Below are positions 55,012 to 62,874 of a stretch of DNA of 64,000 nucleotides, piece after piece. This DNA comes from CBIHON01 sp966211965 (lineage in GTDB: Bacteria; Pseudomonadota; Gammaproteobacteria; Burkholderiales; Burkholderiaceae_D). The notes beneath the pieces are model-generated. The model worked only from the letters and a program-made list of their open reading frames with translations, searched no databases and was not told the DNA's origin. Every line of letters starts with the position of its first letter. The stretch's first letter is position 1. The DNA lies in contig CBIHON010000004.1 in assembly GCA_966211965.1 (NCBI GenBank), positions 124,001-188,000 on the forward strand, written 5' to 3'. Made by a program: the position numbers and the translations under genes.

Positions 55012-55854
55012 TCAGGCCAGCCATTGCCTCAGCTCGAATGATGTTGCAATGGGCCGGCGATATGCACGCGCCAAGCCGGCGAGCCATTCGACGAGTTGGA
55101 GATTGGTCGCGGGTATTCGCGTTTGCCGCTCCTGCCAAAGATTATCTTCCAAGCCGATACGCACGCCCGATCCCATGACGCAGCCCAAGCCTGCGGCCGT
55201 TCTTTGGCTGTCGCCGATACCTGCCACGGACCACAGGGAACCTTCAGGCAGGGCGTTGACCAAGGCAGATAAATCATTGAGGGTTGCCTGAGCGCCGGCG
55301 ATGTTGCCCAGCAGGATATTGAAATAATAGGGAGCCGTAATCAGCCCTTCCCGAATCAAGGCCTTGGCAAAATTGATCATCCCCAAATCAAAGACTTCAA
55401 GTTCTGGGCGGATGCCACGTTCCAGCATGCGCTTCGCCAAAAAACGTATCGTATCGGGCGTATTGGTGCTCGCTCCCGTCGCAAAATTGAGTGAGCTTAA
55501 AGTCAGGCTGGCCATGTCCGGTTTGGCGTTTCTTTCCAGATCCAATACCGCGGCGCGTTGCTGGGCATCTTGCCCGTGCCGGCCGCTGGTGCTGGCGCAG
55601 AGGATGATTTCCCGTCCCTCCGGGGTGGCGCGAATCGCTGAAATCAATCCGCGAAAGCGCGCCGCCTCGGCGCTCGGCTTGCCCGCATCGTCCCGGACAT
55701 GCAAGTGCACCATCGATACCCCGGCGCGGACGCAGGCGACCACATCGGCCAGAATCGCGTCCTGGGTGAGAGGAACGTGAGGATTCTTGCTTGCATCGGC
55801 AACCGCACCGGTGGGGGCCAGATTGATGATCATCGGCAAAGCGGAAGAATTCAT
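55012..55854 (-). CDS. BKACE-family (DUF849) beta-keto acid cleavage enzyme
   Basis: A 280-residue TIM-barrel protein of the beta-keto acid cleavage enzyme family, which condenses a beta-keto acid with acetyl-CoA and splits it. It opens with IINLAPTGAVADASKNPHVP; the metal-binding motif is VSMVHLHVRDDAGKPS, and GLGCVMGSGVRIGLEDNLW near the C-terminus is a family hallmark. The first characterised member acts in lysine degradation, but substrates vary widely. Nothing nearby indicates a catabolic pathway; its place in a glycan island is unusual. It is 20 bases from the upstream acyltransferase gene. Confidence 0.9.
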   Translation of the reverse strand: MNSSALPMIINLAPTGAVADASKNPHVPLTQDAILADVVACVRAGVSMVHLHVRDDAGKPSAEAARFRGLISAIRATPEGREIILCASTSGRHGQDAQQRAAVLDLERNAKPDMASLTLSSLNFATGASTNTPDTIRFLAKRMLERGIRPELEVFDLGMINFAKALIREGLITAPYYFNILLGNIAGAQATLNDLSALVNALPEGSLWSVAGIGDSQRTAAGLGCVMGSGVRIGLEDNLWQERQTRIPATNLQLVEWLAGLARAYRRPIATSFELRQWLA

Positions 55855-55874
55855 GGTGAGTTTTTAGGGGGAAG

Positions 55875-56522
55875 TTATAAATCTTCAGGCAACGGCCGGC
55901 GCCGTGCAGGCACGCCGACATACAAGCCGTCCGGCTCGGTATCTGCAGTCACGAGCGCGCCGGCGGCCACCACGCACCCTGGCGCAAGTGTCACGCCGTC
56001 GCGGATGGTGCTGTTCAATCCCAAAAAGCACCGATCCCCGATCACTGCGTTGCCGGCCACGACCGCATGTGCTGCAAGAAATACATTGTCGCCCAGGACC
56101 GCGTGATGGGATACGTGGCTGCCGGTACGCAGGATGCAACTGGTGCCGATTTTAGCAAACGGTTGGACGATGGCGCCTTCATAGATCATCGAGTTTTCTC
56201 CGACGTTCAAATCCGGCCAAACCATGGCTCTCGACGAGACATAGGTGGCGAACGTATAGCCGCGCTCCTTGGCTTCTGCATATCTGGCTGCACGCAGGCG
56301 ATTGCAGTCGGCCCAGCCGAGAGGAACCATCAACGCGGTTTCCGCGGGCGGGAAATATTGTTCGAGTGATTCGAACGGTACCAGCGGCAGGTCGTGATGG
56401 GTGGAGGTTTTGCACCATGCCGCGTTCACCGTGAAGCCGACGACCTCATGCGGGCTGTCATGCTTGAGTACGTACCACGCCAGGCTGGCAAAGTTTCCTG
56501 AGCCGAATATAACGAGCTTCAT
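55875..56522 (-). CDS. NeuD-like hexapeptide acyltransferase
   Basis: A 215-residue protein with an N-terminal nucleotide-binding-like half (LVIFGSGNFASLAWYVL) and a C-terminal left-handed beta-helix (HHAVLGDNVFLAAHAVVAGN, then GDRCFLGLNSTIRDGVTLAP). The NeuD/PglD family acetylates amino sugars or sialic acids. It is the second such enzyme here and is quite different from the one at 37267; it may acylate another sugar of the surface glycan. Probably co-transcribed with the BKACE gene. Confidence 0.85.
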   Translation of the reverse strand: MKLVIFGSGNFASLAWYVLKHDSPHEVVGFTVNAAWCKTSTHHDLPLVPFESLEQYFPPAETALMVPLGWADCNRLRAARYAEAKERGYTFATYVSSRAMVWPDLNVGENSMIYEGAIVQPFAKIGTSCILRTGSHVSHHAVLGDNVFLAAHAVVAGNAVIGDRCFLGLNSTIRDGVTLAPGCVVAAGALVTADTEPDGLYVGVPARRRPLPEDL

Positions 56523-57088
56523 TCACCGATCCTTCAAGTCGTCTTCACCACTCATCTTCCCGATCGTCCCTATCCATCTCAGCAGGGCCGCCGCCATACG
56601 GCTTCCCGCTGCAAGTGCGCGAGCGCATCCTTGTCGATGGCTATAATGTGTGCCTACTTGGCGCGCAACGCCACATTGCTTTGCACCGGAGGCGGGCCGG
56701 CGGAAGCGGTGCGGAAAAAACGCAGCAAGCAGGGTTTGCGTTTCGTGCAAGCCGAACGATTCGGGCCCACCCGGCGCGGGGAGAATGACGCGCTGCGCGA
56801 GATAGTATCACCTGCCGACATTGCGTGTTTCAATTTGCTCAATGTCGGTTACGAAGCGGGCTCCGATTGAACCGTAGCCTCGGCGCTGTTTGAGGATCAA
56901 AGGAAAGCTCGCGCTTTCCGCCAATTGCACGGCTGACTCGAAGGTTCCGGCGGTCGGCAGGCTTTCCCCCGGAATTGGTGCATCGAAGGAAGCGGCAATT
57001 GGCAAGGATGCGTTAGAATTGCCGACCGCATCCTCTTCACAGATTCTCGATATCCGCGAAAGCCGAACGGCGTGAACAAGGCAGTCAT
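56523..57088 (-). pseudogene. Decayed ATP-grasp gene remnant
   Basis: This 623-base gap (to 57145) contains a recognisable but broken ATP-grasp segment on the minus strand: FPLILKQRRGYGSIGARFVT (about 56947-56850) matches the nucleotide-binding loop of ATP-grasp ligases. Upstream, another frame opens with ATG at 57088 (MTALFTPFGFRGYRESVKRM), like the N-terminus of such proteins, but the two parts are in different frames and closer than in an intact enzyme. A TGA follows the ATP-grasp segment, and the same frame then stays open to 56523. I infer a pseudogene with an internal deletion and frameshift, formerly upstream of the NeuD-like gene. Confidence 0.42.
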
Positions 57089-57145
57089 GACAGACTCACC
57101 GTTGGCCGGCTCATCTCAAGTTGCAACACTGTTCAGGCGCCGAAT

Positions 57146-59134
57146 TTGATTGACCAATTATTTGCCTTGCACAATCAAGGCCGCTATGCCGAGGGAGAGG
57201 CGCTTGCCCGCGCCCTGATAGCCAGCTTTCCCAACCATGGGTTTCTCTGGAAGGTGCTGGGCGTGATGTTGAAGCAGCAAGGGCAATTGGAAGAAGCGCT
57301 GGAAGCCACGCGGACCGCAGCGCGGCTGTCGCCCGACGACGTGGAGACGCATAGCAATATGGGCGGCATTCTCAACGCGCTTGGCCGGCTCCAGGAGGCC
57401 GAGGCAAGCTTGAGACGCGTGCTTCAACAAACGCCCGGTTACTGCGGCGCGCATAATAATCTTGGCGTCACACTGTATGCGCAAGGCAAGTTGCAGGAAG
57501 CCGAAGCAAGCTATCGCAAAGCACTGGAACTCAATCCCGAGTATGCCGAAGCGCATTGCAATCTGGGCGCGGTATTGCATGCGCAAGAGCGGCATCGTGA
57601 GGCGGCCGATAGTCAGCGAAAGGCCTTGGAAATCCGGCCGGACTATGCCGATGCATATGGGTACCTGGGGCGGGCTCTCGATGCGCAAGGCATGCTCAAA
57701 CAAGCCGAGACCAGTTATCGGCAAGCCCTTGCCTTAAACGGCGATCTGGTCGATATCCATGTGTGCCTGGCCAATAACTTGATGGAGCAGAGGCGAAGCG
57801 CGGAAGCGATAGAAAGTTTCCGCACGGCCCGGCAAATCGAACCCGATTCGGCGGAGATACATCATTGCCTGCTGTTTTGCCTCGATCATGATGAGGCGGC
57901 CGATCCGGCGACGCTCTTTCTTGAGCATCGCCGCTTCGGACTTCAATTTGAAACGCCGCTGAAATCGGCTTGGCCGCGCCATGCCAATTCGCGTGAACCT
58001 GAGCGCTGCCTGCGGCTTGGTTTCCTGTCGGGCGATTTTCGCAACCACGCGGTGGCGCATTTCATCGAATCGGTGCTTGAGAATTTGGCGCGCGATGCGA
58101 CGCTTTCCTTGCATGCTTACGCCAATCATGACATCGATGACGAGGTGACGGAAAGGCTGAAGCGCCATTTCGCCGTCTGGAATCCGGTCTCCGGTTTGTC
58201 CGATCTTGCGCTTGCGGAGAAAATCCGCGGCGACCGCATCGATATCTTGCTGGATCTCTCCGGCCACACCGCAAAAAACCGCTTGCTGACGCTTGCCCGC
58301 AAGCCGGCGCCCTTGCAGGTCGGCTGGATCGGCTATCCGGGCACGACCGGCCTGGAGGCGATGGATTATTGCTTCAAGAGCGAATGCGGCACGCCGGCGG
58401 GGATGCTGGATGACCAATACATTGAAAAGGTGATCCGGGTACCGGTGCACACCGCGTTTCAACCCGCCCCCGATGCACCCGAGGTCAATGCCTTGCCGGC
58501 GTTGACCAAGGGCTGCTTCACGTTCGGCAGCTTTAACCGCGCGATCAAAATCAGCACCGGCACAATGGATTTGTGGGCGCGCGTGCTGAGGGCGCTGCCT
58601 GAGTCGCGCATGGTGATCGGCTACGTAAACAATCAACAGATTCAGGCGCAATTACGCGAGGACTTCCGCGCGCGGGGAATCGACGGAGCGCGAGTGACTT
58701 TTTATCCTCATGTCGACATGCGAACCTACCTGGCAATGCATGGGGAAATCGACGTGATGCTGGATACCTTTCCGTACTGCGGCAGCACGACCACCCGCCA
58801 CGCCTTGTGGATGGGGGTGCCGGTGGTAAGCCTGGCCGGTCCGACACCGCCGCAGCGTCAGGGCGCGGCGGCGCTTGGGCCGGTTGGCATGCAGGACTGG
58901 ATTGCGGCAACGCCCGACGAGTACGTGGCGAGAGCCCAGGCGGCAGCCGCAGATTTGTCGGAACTGGTTCGCCTGAGAGCGGCGCTGCGCGGCAAAATGA
59001 TGAAAGCCGGTTTGAATCAACCGCAGGGCGCGGCGCGATATATCTCCGCCGCACTGAGAATCATCTGGAAACGCTGGTGTGCCGGTCTGCCGGCGGAAGG
59101 TTTCATATTGAATGACGCGGATATAAGGAATTAG
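57146..59134 (+). CDS. TPR O-GlcNAc-transferase-like protein (GT41)
   Basis: A 662-residue protein with N-terminal TPR repeats (about 1-245, for example AEAHCNLGAVLHAQERHREA) and a C-terminal GT41 catalytic domain in two parts (about 275-640). The catalytic part has LGFLSGDFRNHAVAHF, DILLDLSGHTAKNRL, QVGWIGYPGTTGLEAMDY, TFGSFNRAIKIS and DTFPYCGSTTTRHALWMGVP. Homologues glycosylate Ser/Thr of proteins or adhesins in the cytoplasm. It starts with TTG 57146, where the TPR pattern begins; no upstream in-frame ATG exists and the ribosome site is weak. It overlaps the convergent BNR gene by four bases. Confidence 0.9.
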   Translation: MIDQLFALHNQGRYAEGEALARALIASFPNHGFLWKVLGVMLKQQGQLEEALEATRTAARLSPDDVETHSNMGGILNALGRLQEAEASLRRVLQQTPGYCGAHNNLGVTLYAQGKLQEAEASYRKALELNPEYAEAHCNLGAVLHAQERHREAADSQRKALEIRPDYADAYGYLGRALDAQGMLKQAETSYRQALALNGDLVDIHVCLANNLMEQRRSAEAIESFRTARQIEPDSAEIHHCLLFCLDHDEAADPATLFLEHRRFGLQFETPLKSAWPRHANSREPERCLRLGFLSGDFRNHAVAHFIESVLENLARDATLSLHAYANHDIDDEVTERLKRHFAVWNPVSGLSDLALAEKIRGDRIDILLDLSGHTAKNRLLTLARKPAPLQVGWIGYPGTTGLEAMDYCFKSECGTPAGMLDDQYIEKVIRVPVHTAFQPAPDAPEVNALPALTKGCFTFGSFNRAIKISTGTMDLWARVLRALPESRMVIGYVNNQQIQAQLREDFRARGIDGARVTFYPHVDMRTYLAMHGEIDVMLDTFPYCGSTTTRHALWMGVPVVSLAGPTPPQRQGAAALGPVGMQDWIAATPDEYVARAQAAAADLSELVRLRAALRGKMMKAGLNQPQGAARYISAALRIIWKRWCAGLPAEGFILNDADIRN

Positions 59135-60228
59135 CGATACAGGCAATCCAGCGTAATTCTTCGAATGCACAAGTCTTGCAGCACGCCGCCTGCAACCCCG
59201 CCGCAGCAATAAGCCAGCAGCACCGCATCCTCGACGCAATGGATCGCGGTGTAGCAAAAGCCGCGGCGCGGATCGTCTTCAATCAATTGTTCGCCGCTCC
59301 AGTTCTTGCCTTCGTCCTTGCTCAATGCGATGGCCAGCGGCGTGCGTCCCCAGCTTGAATTTGCGGTGAAACCTGTGCCCATGACGGGGTCAGGCAAATC
59401 CCAGCGCGGACTGTGATCGTTCCATACCGCGAGCAGGTCGCCGGTCGCGGCAATGCGCTTCATCGACAATGCCGAATTAGGCGAATAAAAGCACGAAGCA
59501 CGCGGCGGGCTCCAGGTGAGGCCCTTGTCGCGCGAGCGGGTTTCCCATTGCTTGCCGGTGTCGGTGCGCGCCCACGCATACAGCGTCCCGTTCGCGAGTT
59601 CGATGATGCCGGGCTCTTGCATGCCCGATGCGCTGCGCACCGGCAGCGTCCACCAGTCGCGCGATTCGTTCCAGGTGGCGCCGTCATCGTCGGAATAATA
59701 GAAGATCGTAACGGCGCGCGGATCCCAGGCGTCCCAGGCGTTCGGGTCGGCTTCCAGCTTGGGCCGATGATAGGCCGCGGGAATCACGATGCGGCCGTTT
59801 TTCAGTTGAATCACGCGGTCGTTGTTGACGACGAAATAGCCGGGCGCATGGATGCATTGGGTCGGTTCGCTCCAGGATTTTCCTTCGTCGTCCGAGGTGC
59901 GCAGATACATGCGGCAATCGTGGAAGTTATTGGTGCGCAGGTAGAACAGCGCGATGCGGCCGCTCTTCAGGCGCAGCAGCGAAGGGCTCATGACGTTGCA
60001 GCCGCCTTCATTGTCCACCAGCAGCTTGTCGCGCTGGCTCCAGCTTTTGCCCGCGTCCGACGAAAACCGCGCCGAGATGGTGGCGGTGGCGACGTCGCTC
60101 CAGCTGTTGCCGTAATAACGGCTGTAGGCAAACATGATGCGGCCGTCGGCAAGCGTGATGAACGCGCCTTCCGAATTGCGCGGGTTGTTGCGCTTGTGCT
60201 TCAGGTCGAGTGCGATGGCGGAAGTCAT
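59131..60228 (-). CDS. BNR-repeat sialidase-like protein
   Basis: A 365-residue six-bladed-propeller protein. Five Asp-box repeats are visible: SSDAGKSWSQ, SDDEGKSWSE, SDDDGATWNE, SRDKGLTWSP and SKDEGKNWSG. An early Arg (KRNNPRNSEGAF) and a RTPLAIALS block could serve the active site. There is no signal peptide, so it is predicted cytoplasmic, which is odd for a scavenging sialidase. It is third in a minus-strand operon after the Wzt-like ATPase and sulfatase-like genes. It may trim or bind the locus's own sugar; exact substrate unknown. Confidence 0.82.
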   Translation of the reverse strand: MTSAIALDLKHKRNNPRNSEGAFITLADGRIMFAYSRYYGNSWSDVATATISARFSSDAGKSWSQRDKLLVDNEGGCNVMSPSLLRLKSGRIALFYLRTNNFHDCRMYLRTSDDEGKSWSEPTQCIHAPGYFVVNNDRVIQLKNGRIVIPAAYHRPKLEADPNAWDAWDPRAVTIFYYSDDDGATWNESRDWWTLPVRSASGMQEPGIIELANGTLYAWARTDTGKQWETRSRDKGLTWSPPRASCFYSPNSALSMKRIAATGDLLAVWNDHSPRWDLPDPVMGTGFTANSSWGRTPLAIALSKDEGKNWSGEQLIEDDPRRGFCYTAIHCVEDAVLLAYCCGGVAGGVLQDLCIRRITLDCLYR

Positions 60229-60252
60229 TGGATATGGTCGAAGCGCGGGGCG

Positions 60253-61059
60253 TCAGCCTTCTGCCCCCAGCCGGAACAGCAAAGGCACTTCCAACACTTT
60301 CTCGTGGTGGATGCCATGCTCCCACAAGCCATCCTCGCCCCAGCAGTCGCCGTGGTCGGCGCATACGACGGTGGTCGCGGCGCCGAATGCTTGCAGCAGC
60401 GCGCCGAGCTTGCCATCGACGAACTCCAGGCAGGCACGTTGCCGGCGGCGCGATTCATTCGCATCATTCTTGTCGGAAAAGGGCACGCAAGGGTTGTAAT
60501 CGGGACTCCAGGGCGCGCCTTCGAAGTAGTAGGGCACATGGGTCTCGCCGATGTTCAGGAAAGCGAACACCGGCCGCGCCGGATCGAGCCGCTCGGCCAG
60601 CCAGGCAAGCTGCTTCGACAGCGAATGCGTATTCCCGGCAAAGTAAAACTCATCGAAATCCTGCGTCAGGTGCTGCCCGGTTTCGGTCGTGGGATCGAAC
60701 CAGCCGACCGATCCGCTGCCAAGCGCGCGATAGCCTTTGCGCTTGAGGCCGTCGATGATGTTGCGGCCGGCGAGCGTCATGAATTCTGTGCCTTTGCTGG
60801 AGAATCCGGCGCCGGCGATCTTGAAGATCTTGCCGAATTTCGGATTGACGAAGGGTTCGGCTCGCGCCGCAATGCCTGGCGTGAAGCCGACGAACATCGC
60901 CGCATGCGAACCGTAGGTGAAATTTGCCGGCGCCATCGCGCGCTGCGCTTCGCCCAGCGCTTTCAGGTTCGGTGCATCGGCCGTCATGAAGGTGTCGTAG
61001 CGGCAGGAGTCCAGCGTAATGAACAGGATGGAGCGCGGGTCTTGAGCGGAAAAATGCAT
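60253..61059 (-). CDS. Sulfatase-like alkaline-phosphatase-superfamily hydrolase
   Basis: A 268-residue protein, short for a sulfatase. The metal-binding start is ILFITLDSCRYDTF, and the C-terminal metal site is VVCADHGDCWGEDGLWEHG. The nucleophile region reads NFTYGSHAAMF, with no CxPxR formylglycine motif, so a Thr or Ser nucleophile (phosphatase or phosphotransferase-like) is more likely than a true sulfatase. No signal peptide or membrane helix. The ATG at 61059 lies four bases after the ATPase gene; a longer frame to 61113 overlaps it and is disfavoured. Confidence 0.8.
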   Translation of the reverse strand: MHFSAQDPRSILFITLDSCRYDTFMTADAPNLKALGEAQRAMAPANFTYGSHAAMFVGFTPGIAARAEPFVNPKFGKIFKIAGAGFSSKGTEFMTLAGRNIIDGLKRKGYRALGSGSVGWFDPTTETGQHLTQDFDEFYFAGNTHSLSKQLAWLAERLDPARPVFAFLNIGETHVPYYFEGAPWSPDYNPCVPFSDKNDANESRRRQRACLEFVDGKLGALLQAFGAATTVVCADHGDCWGEDGLWEHGIHHEKVLEVPLLFRLGAEG

Positions 61060-61063
61060 GGGT

Positions 61064-62323
61064 TCAGTTTGAATGTGCGGTGAGGGGGATTTCGCCGGCT
61101 TCGATCGGCACATGCACCAGGCCGATGAAATGCATGGCGGGAGGGCGGGTCACGTTGAAAGACAATGCGCCGACCTGTTTGTCGACCGGGATCAGGTCGC
61201 TGTCGGAAATACGGTCTTCCAGCCGTGCGGTGACAAAGTAATTGCCGTTGTTCAGGTTGGCCGGAAAGGAAAAGCAGACGCTGGCCTTGGCACGCCGGCC
61301 TGCATCCGGATTTTTCGGAATTGAAAAATAGCGCCCGGTCAGTTCGATCATCCGGTAGTCGCACACCACGATGCTGACGGCAGGGCGCTTGATCGTCGCA
61401 TCGTATTCGACTTCGACGTCGATGCGGATCTGTTCGCCGGTTGAGAAGGCCGATTGCGTGCTGCCGCTGTCGGAAAAGACGGCGCGGGTAACGTGACCCT
61501 GATCGGTGCCGAAGGCGATCGCCTTGTCGGCGCCCAACGCGGCCTTGCGCATGACCGCCGAGCCTTGTTCCATTGCGCGCTTCTGTTCGTCCTTCAGATC
61601 CAGCATGTACAGCTCGGCCATGTCGCTGGCGCTGCCGGCGGCCTTGACCTCGCCCTTGGCCAGGTACACCACGTGATCGCAGAACGCCTTGACCGCATTG
61701 ATGTCGTGCGACACGAACAATAGCGTCGTGCCGGACCTGGTCAGGCGTTCCAGGCAATCCATGCACTTGTACTGGAAAGCCGCGTCGCCCACCGCAAGCG
61801 CTTCGTCGACGATCAGGATGTCGGGTTCGACATTGACCGATACGGAAAAAGCCAGGCGCATGATCATGCCGCTGGAATAGGTTTTGATCGGCTGGTCGAT
61901 GAAATCGCCGATATCGGCAAAGGCCACGATGTCGTCGAAGCGGCGGCTGATCTCTTCTTCGCTCAGGCCGAGAATGGCGCCATTCATGTAGACGTTTTCG
62001 CGGCCGGTAAAGTCGTGATTGAAGCCGCTGCCGAGTTCGAGCAGGGCGGCCACGCGGCCCTTGACCTCGACGCTGCCGCTGGTCGGTGCGAGCGTGCCGG
62101 CGATCATTTGCAGCAAGGTGCTCTTGCCGGAACCGTTGCGCCCGATGATGCCGACGGCCTGGCCCCGCTTGACTTCGAAGGACACGTTTTTCATGGCCCA
62201 GAATTCGCGGAAAAAACGCTTGCGCCCGCGCCATAGTGTTTGCTTGAGCCGATCCTGCGGCTTATCGTAAATGTGGTAGCACTTGTTCAGGTTTTGTACG
62301 CGGATCACTGCTTCGGAGGACAT
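61064..62323 (-). CDS. wzt: Polysaccharide ABC-transporter ATPase with C-terminal carbohydrate-binding domain (Wzt-like)
   Basis: A 419-residue protein. The ATPase domain (about 1-240) has Walker A (GIIGRNGSGKSTLLQMIAG), the signature YSSGMIMRLAFSVSV and Walker B (ILIVDEALAVGD). A C-terminal beta-sandwich (about 265-415) is like the Wzt domain that recognises the terminal cap of the exported O-polysaccharide. The matching permease is not adjacent; the only candidate is at 21320-22138 on the other strand. It leads an operon with the sulfatase-like and BNR genes. Confidence 0.94.
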   Translation of the reverse strand: MSSEAVIRVQNLNKCYHIYDKPQDRLKQTLWRGRKRFFREFWAMKNVSFEVKRGQAVGIIGRNGSGKSTLLQMIAGTLAPTSGSVEVKGRVAALLELGSGFNHDFTGRENVYMNGAILGLSEEEISRRFDDIVAFADIGDFIDQPIKTYSSGMIMRLAFSVSVNVEPDILIVDEALAVGDAAFQYKCMDCLERLTRSGTTLLFVSHDINAVKAFCDHVVYLAKGEVKAAGSASDMAELYMLDLKDEQKRAMEQGSAVMRKAALGADKAIAFGTDQGHVTRAVFSDSGSTQSAFSTGEQIRIDVEVEYDATIKRPAVSIVVCDYRMIELTGRYFSIPKNPDAGRRAKASVCFSFPANLNNGNYFVTARLEDRISDSDLIPVDKQVGALSFNVTRPPAMHFIGLVHVPIEAGEIPLTAHSN

Positions 62324-62874
62324 CGGTAAAACCCTTGTTTATTTTTTGGAAGAGGCTCGCATACGCCGGCTTGGGGCCGGGACAGATTCCCGATGCGCGC
62401 AGGGCACGGCAAGGCCCGGGATTGACGCATATCAAAATGAGATGGTGTGAGGGAAAGAGCGCATATCATATAATTGGCGGCTTGGCTGTCGGTGCCCGCG
62501 CAAGGCGGGTGCGCGACAGTATAATCGGCAATTTTACTTTATACGGAATCCGGGCTCAATCTACCAAGGCGGCCTTGGAAGCGACGGCAATTCTTCAAGC
62601 GCACGTCTTGCCTTTATCGGACCGGCCTTGAGGTTTTTGCCCTGTGCAATACATCCGTTCGTAACGAAACCTGCTTAAGGGTCTTTAAATATAAAAGCCG
62701 CTGGCGTTGTTGCTTCTCCTTGCCGTACGTCCGTACCGTCTGCGTCGGCGTGCCTGGCTAGCGGCATTTATTTAGAGGCTCTAAAGAAAACCTGGCGAAG
62801 AGCACGATTGTTTCGATTGTCCTTCTGAAACTGAGCGCCAACACCTGTTGCAACGAAGAGATGAGATTGTGGAA
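62324..62874. other. 551-base divergent intergenic region with repeats and two TATAAT boxes
   Basis: It separates the divergent wzt-like and sulfotransferase genes. Plus-strand TATAAT hexamers occur at 62469-62474 and 62520-62525; the second directly follows an imperfect inverted repeat at 62486-62519 (CTGTCGGTGCCCGC with GCGGGTGCGCGACAG). A 7-base inverted repeat lies at 62564-62578. The segment 62693-62776 has imperfect arms (AAAGCCGCTGGC with GCTAGCGGCATTT) around a GTACGTCCGTAC centre, like repetitive extragenic elements of this bacterial group. No convincing gene; a 98-codon frame at 62335-62631 has no protein-like composition. Confidence 0.55.

Noticed and set aside
60253..61059. True sulfatase
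   Set aside because: No CxPxR/SxPxR formylglycine motif, short length and no signal peptide; called only sulfatase-like.
59413..61083. 556-codon plus-strand frame
   Set aside because: Runs antisense across two well-supported genes (BNR and sulfatase-like).
62335..62631. Possible 98-residue protein upstream of the last gene
   Set aside because: Low-quality composition, overlaps inverted repeats and promoter-like boxes.
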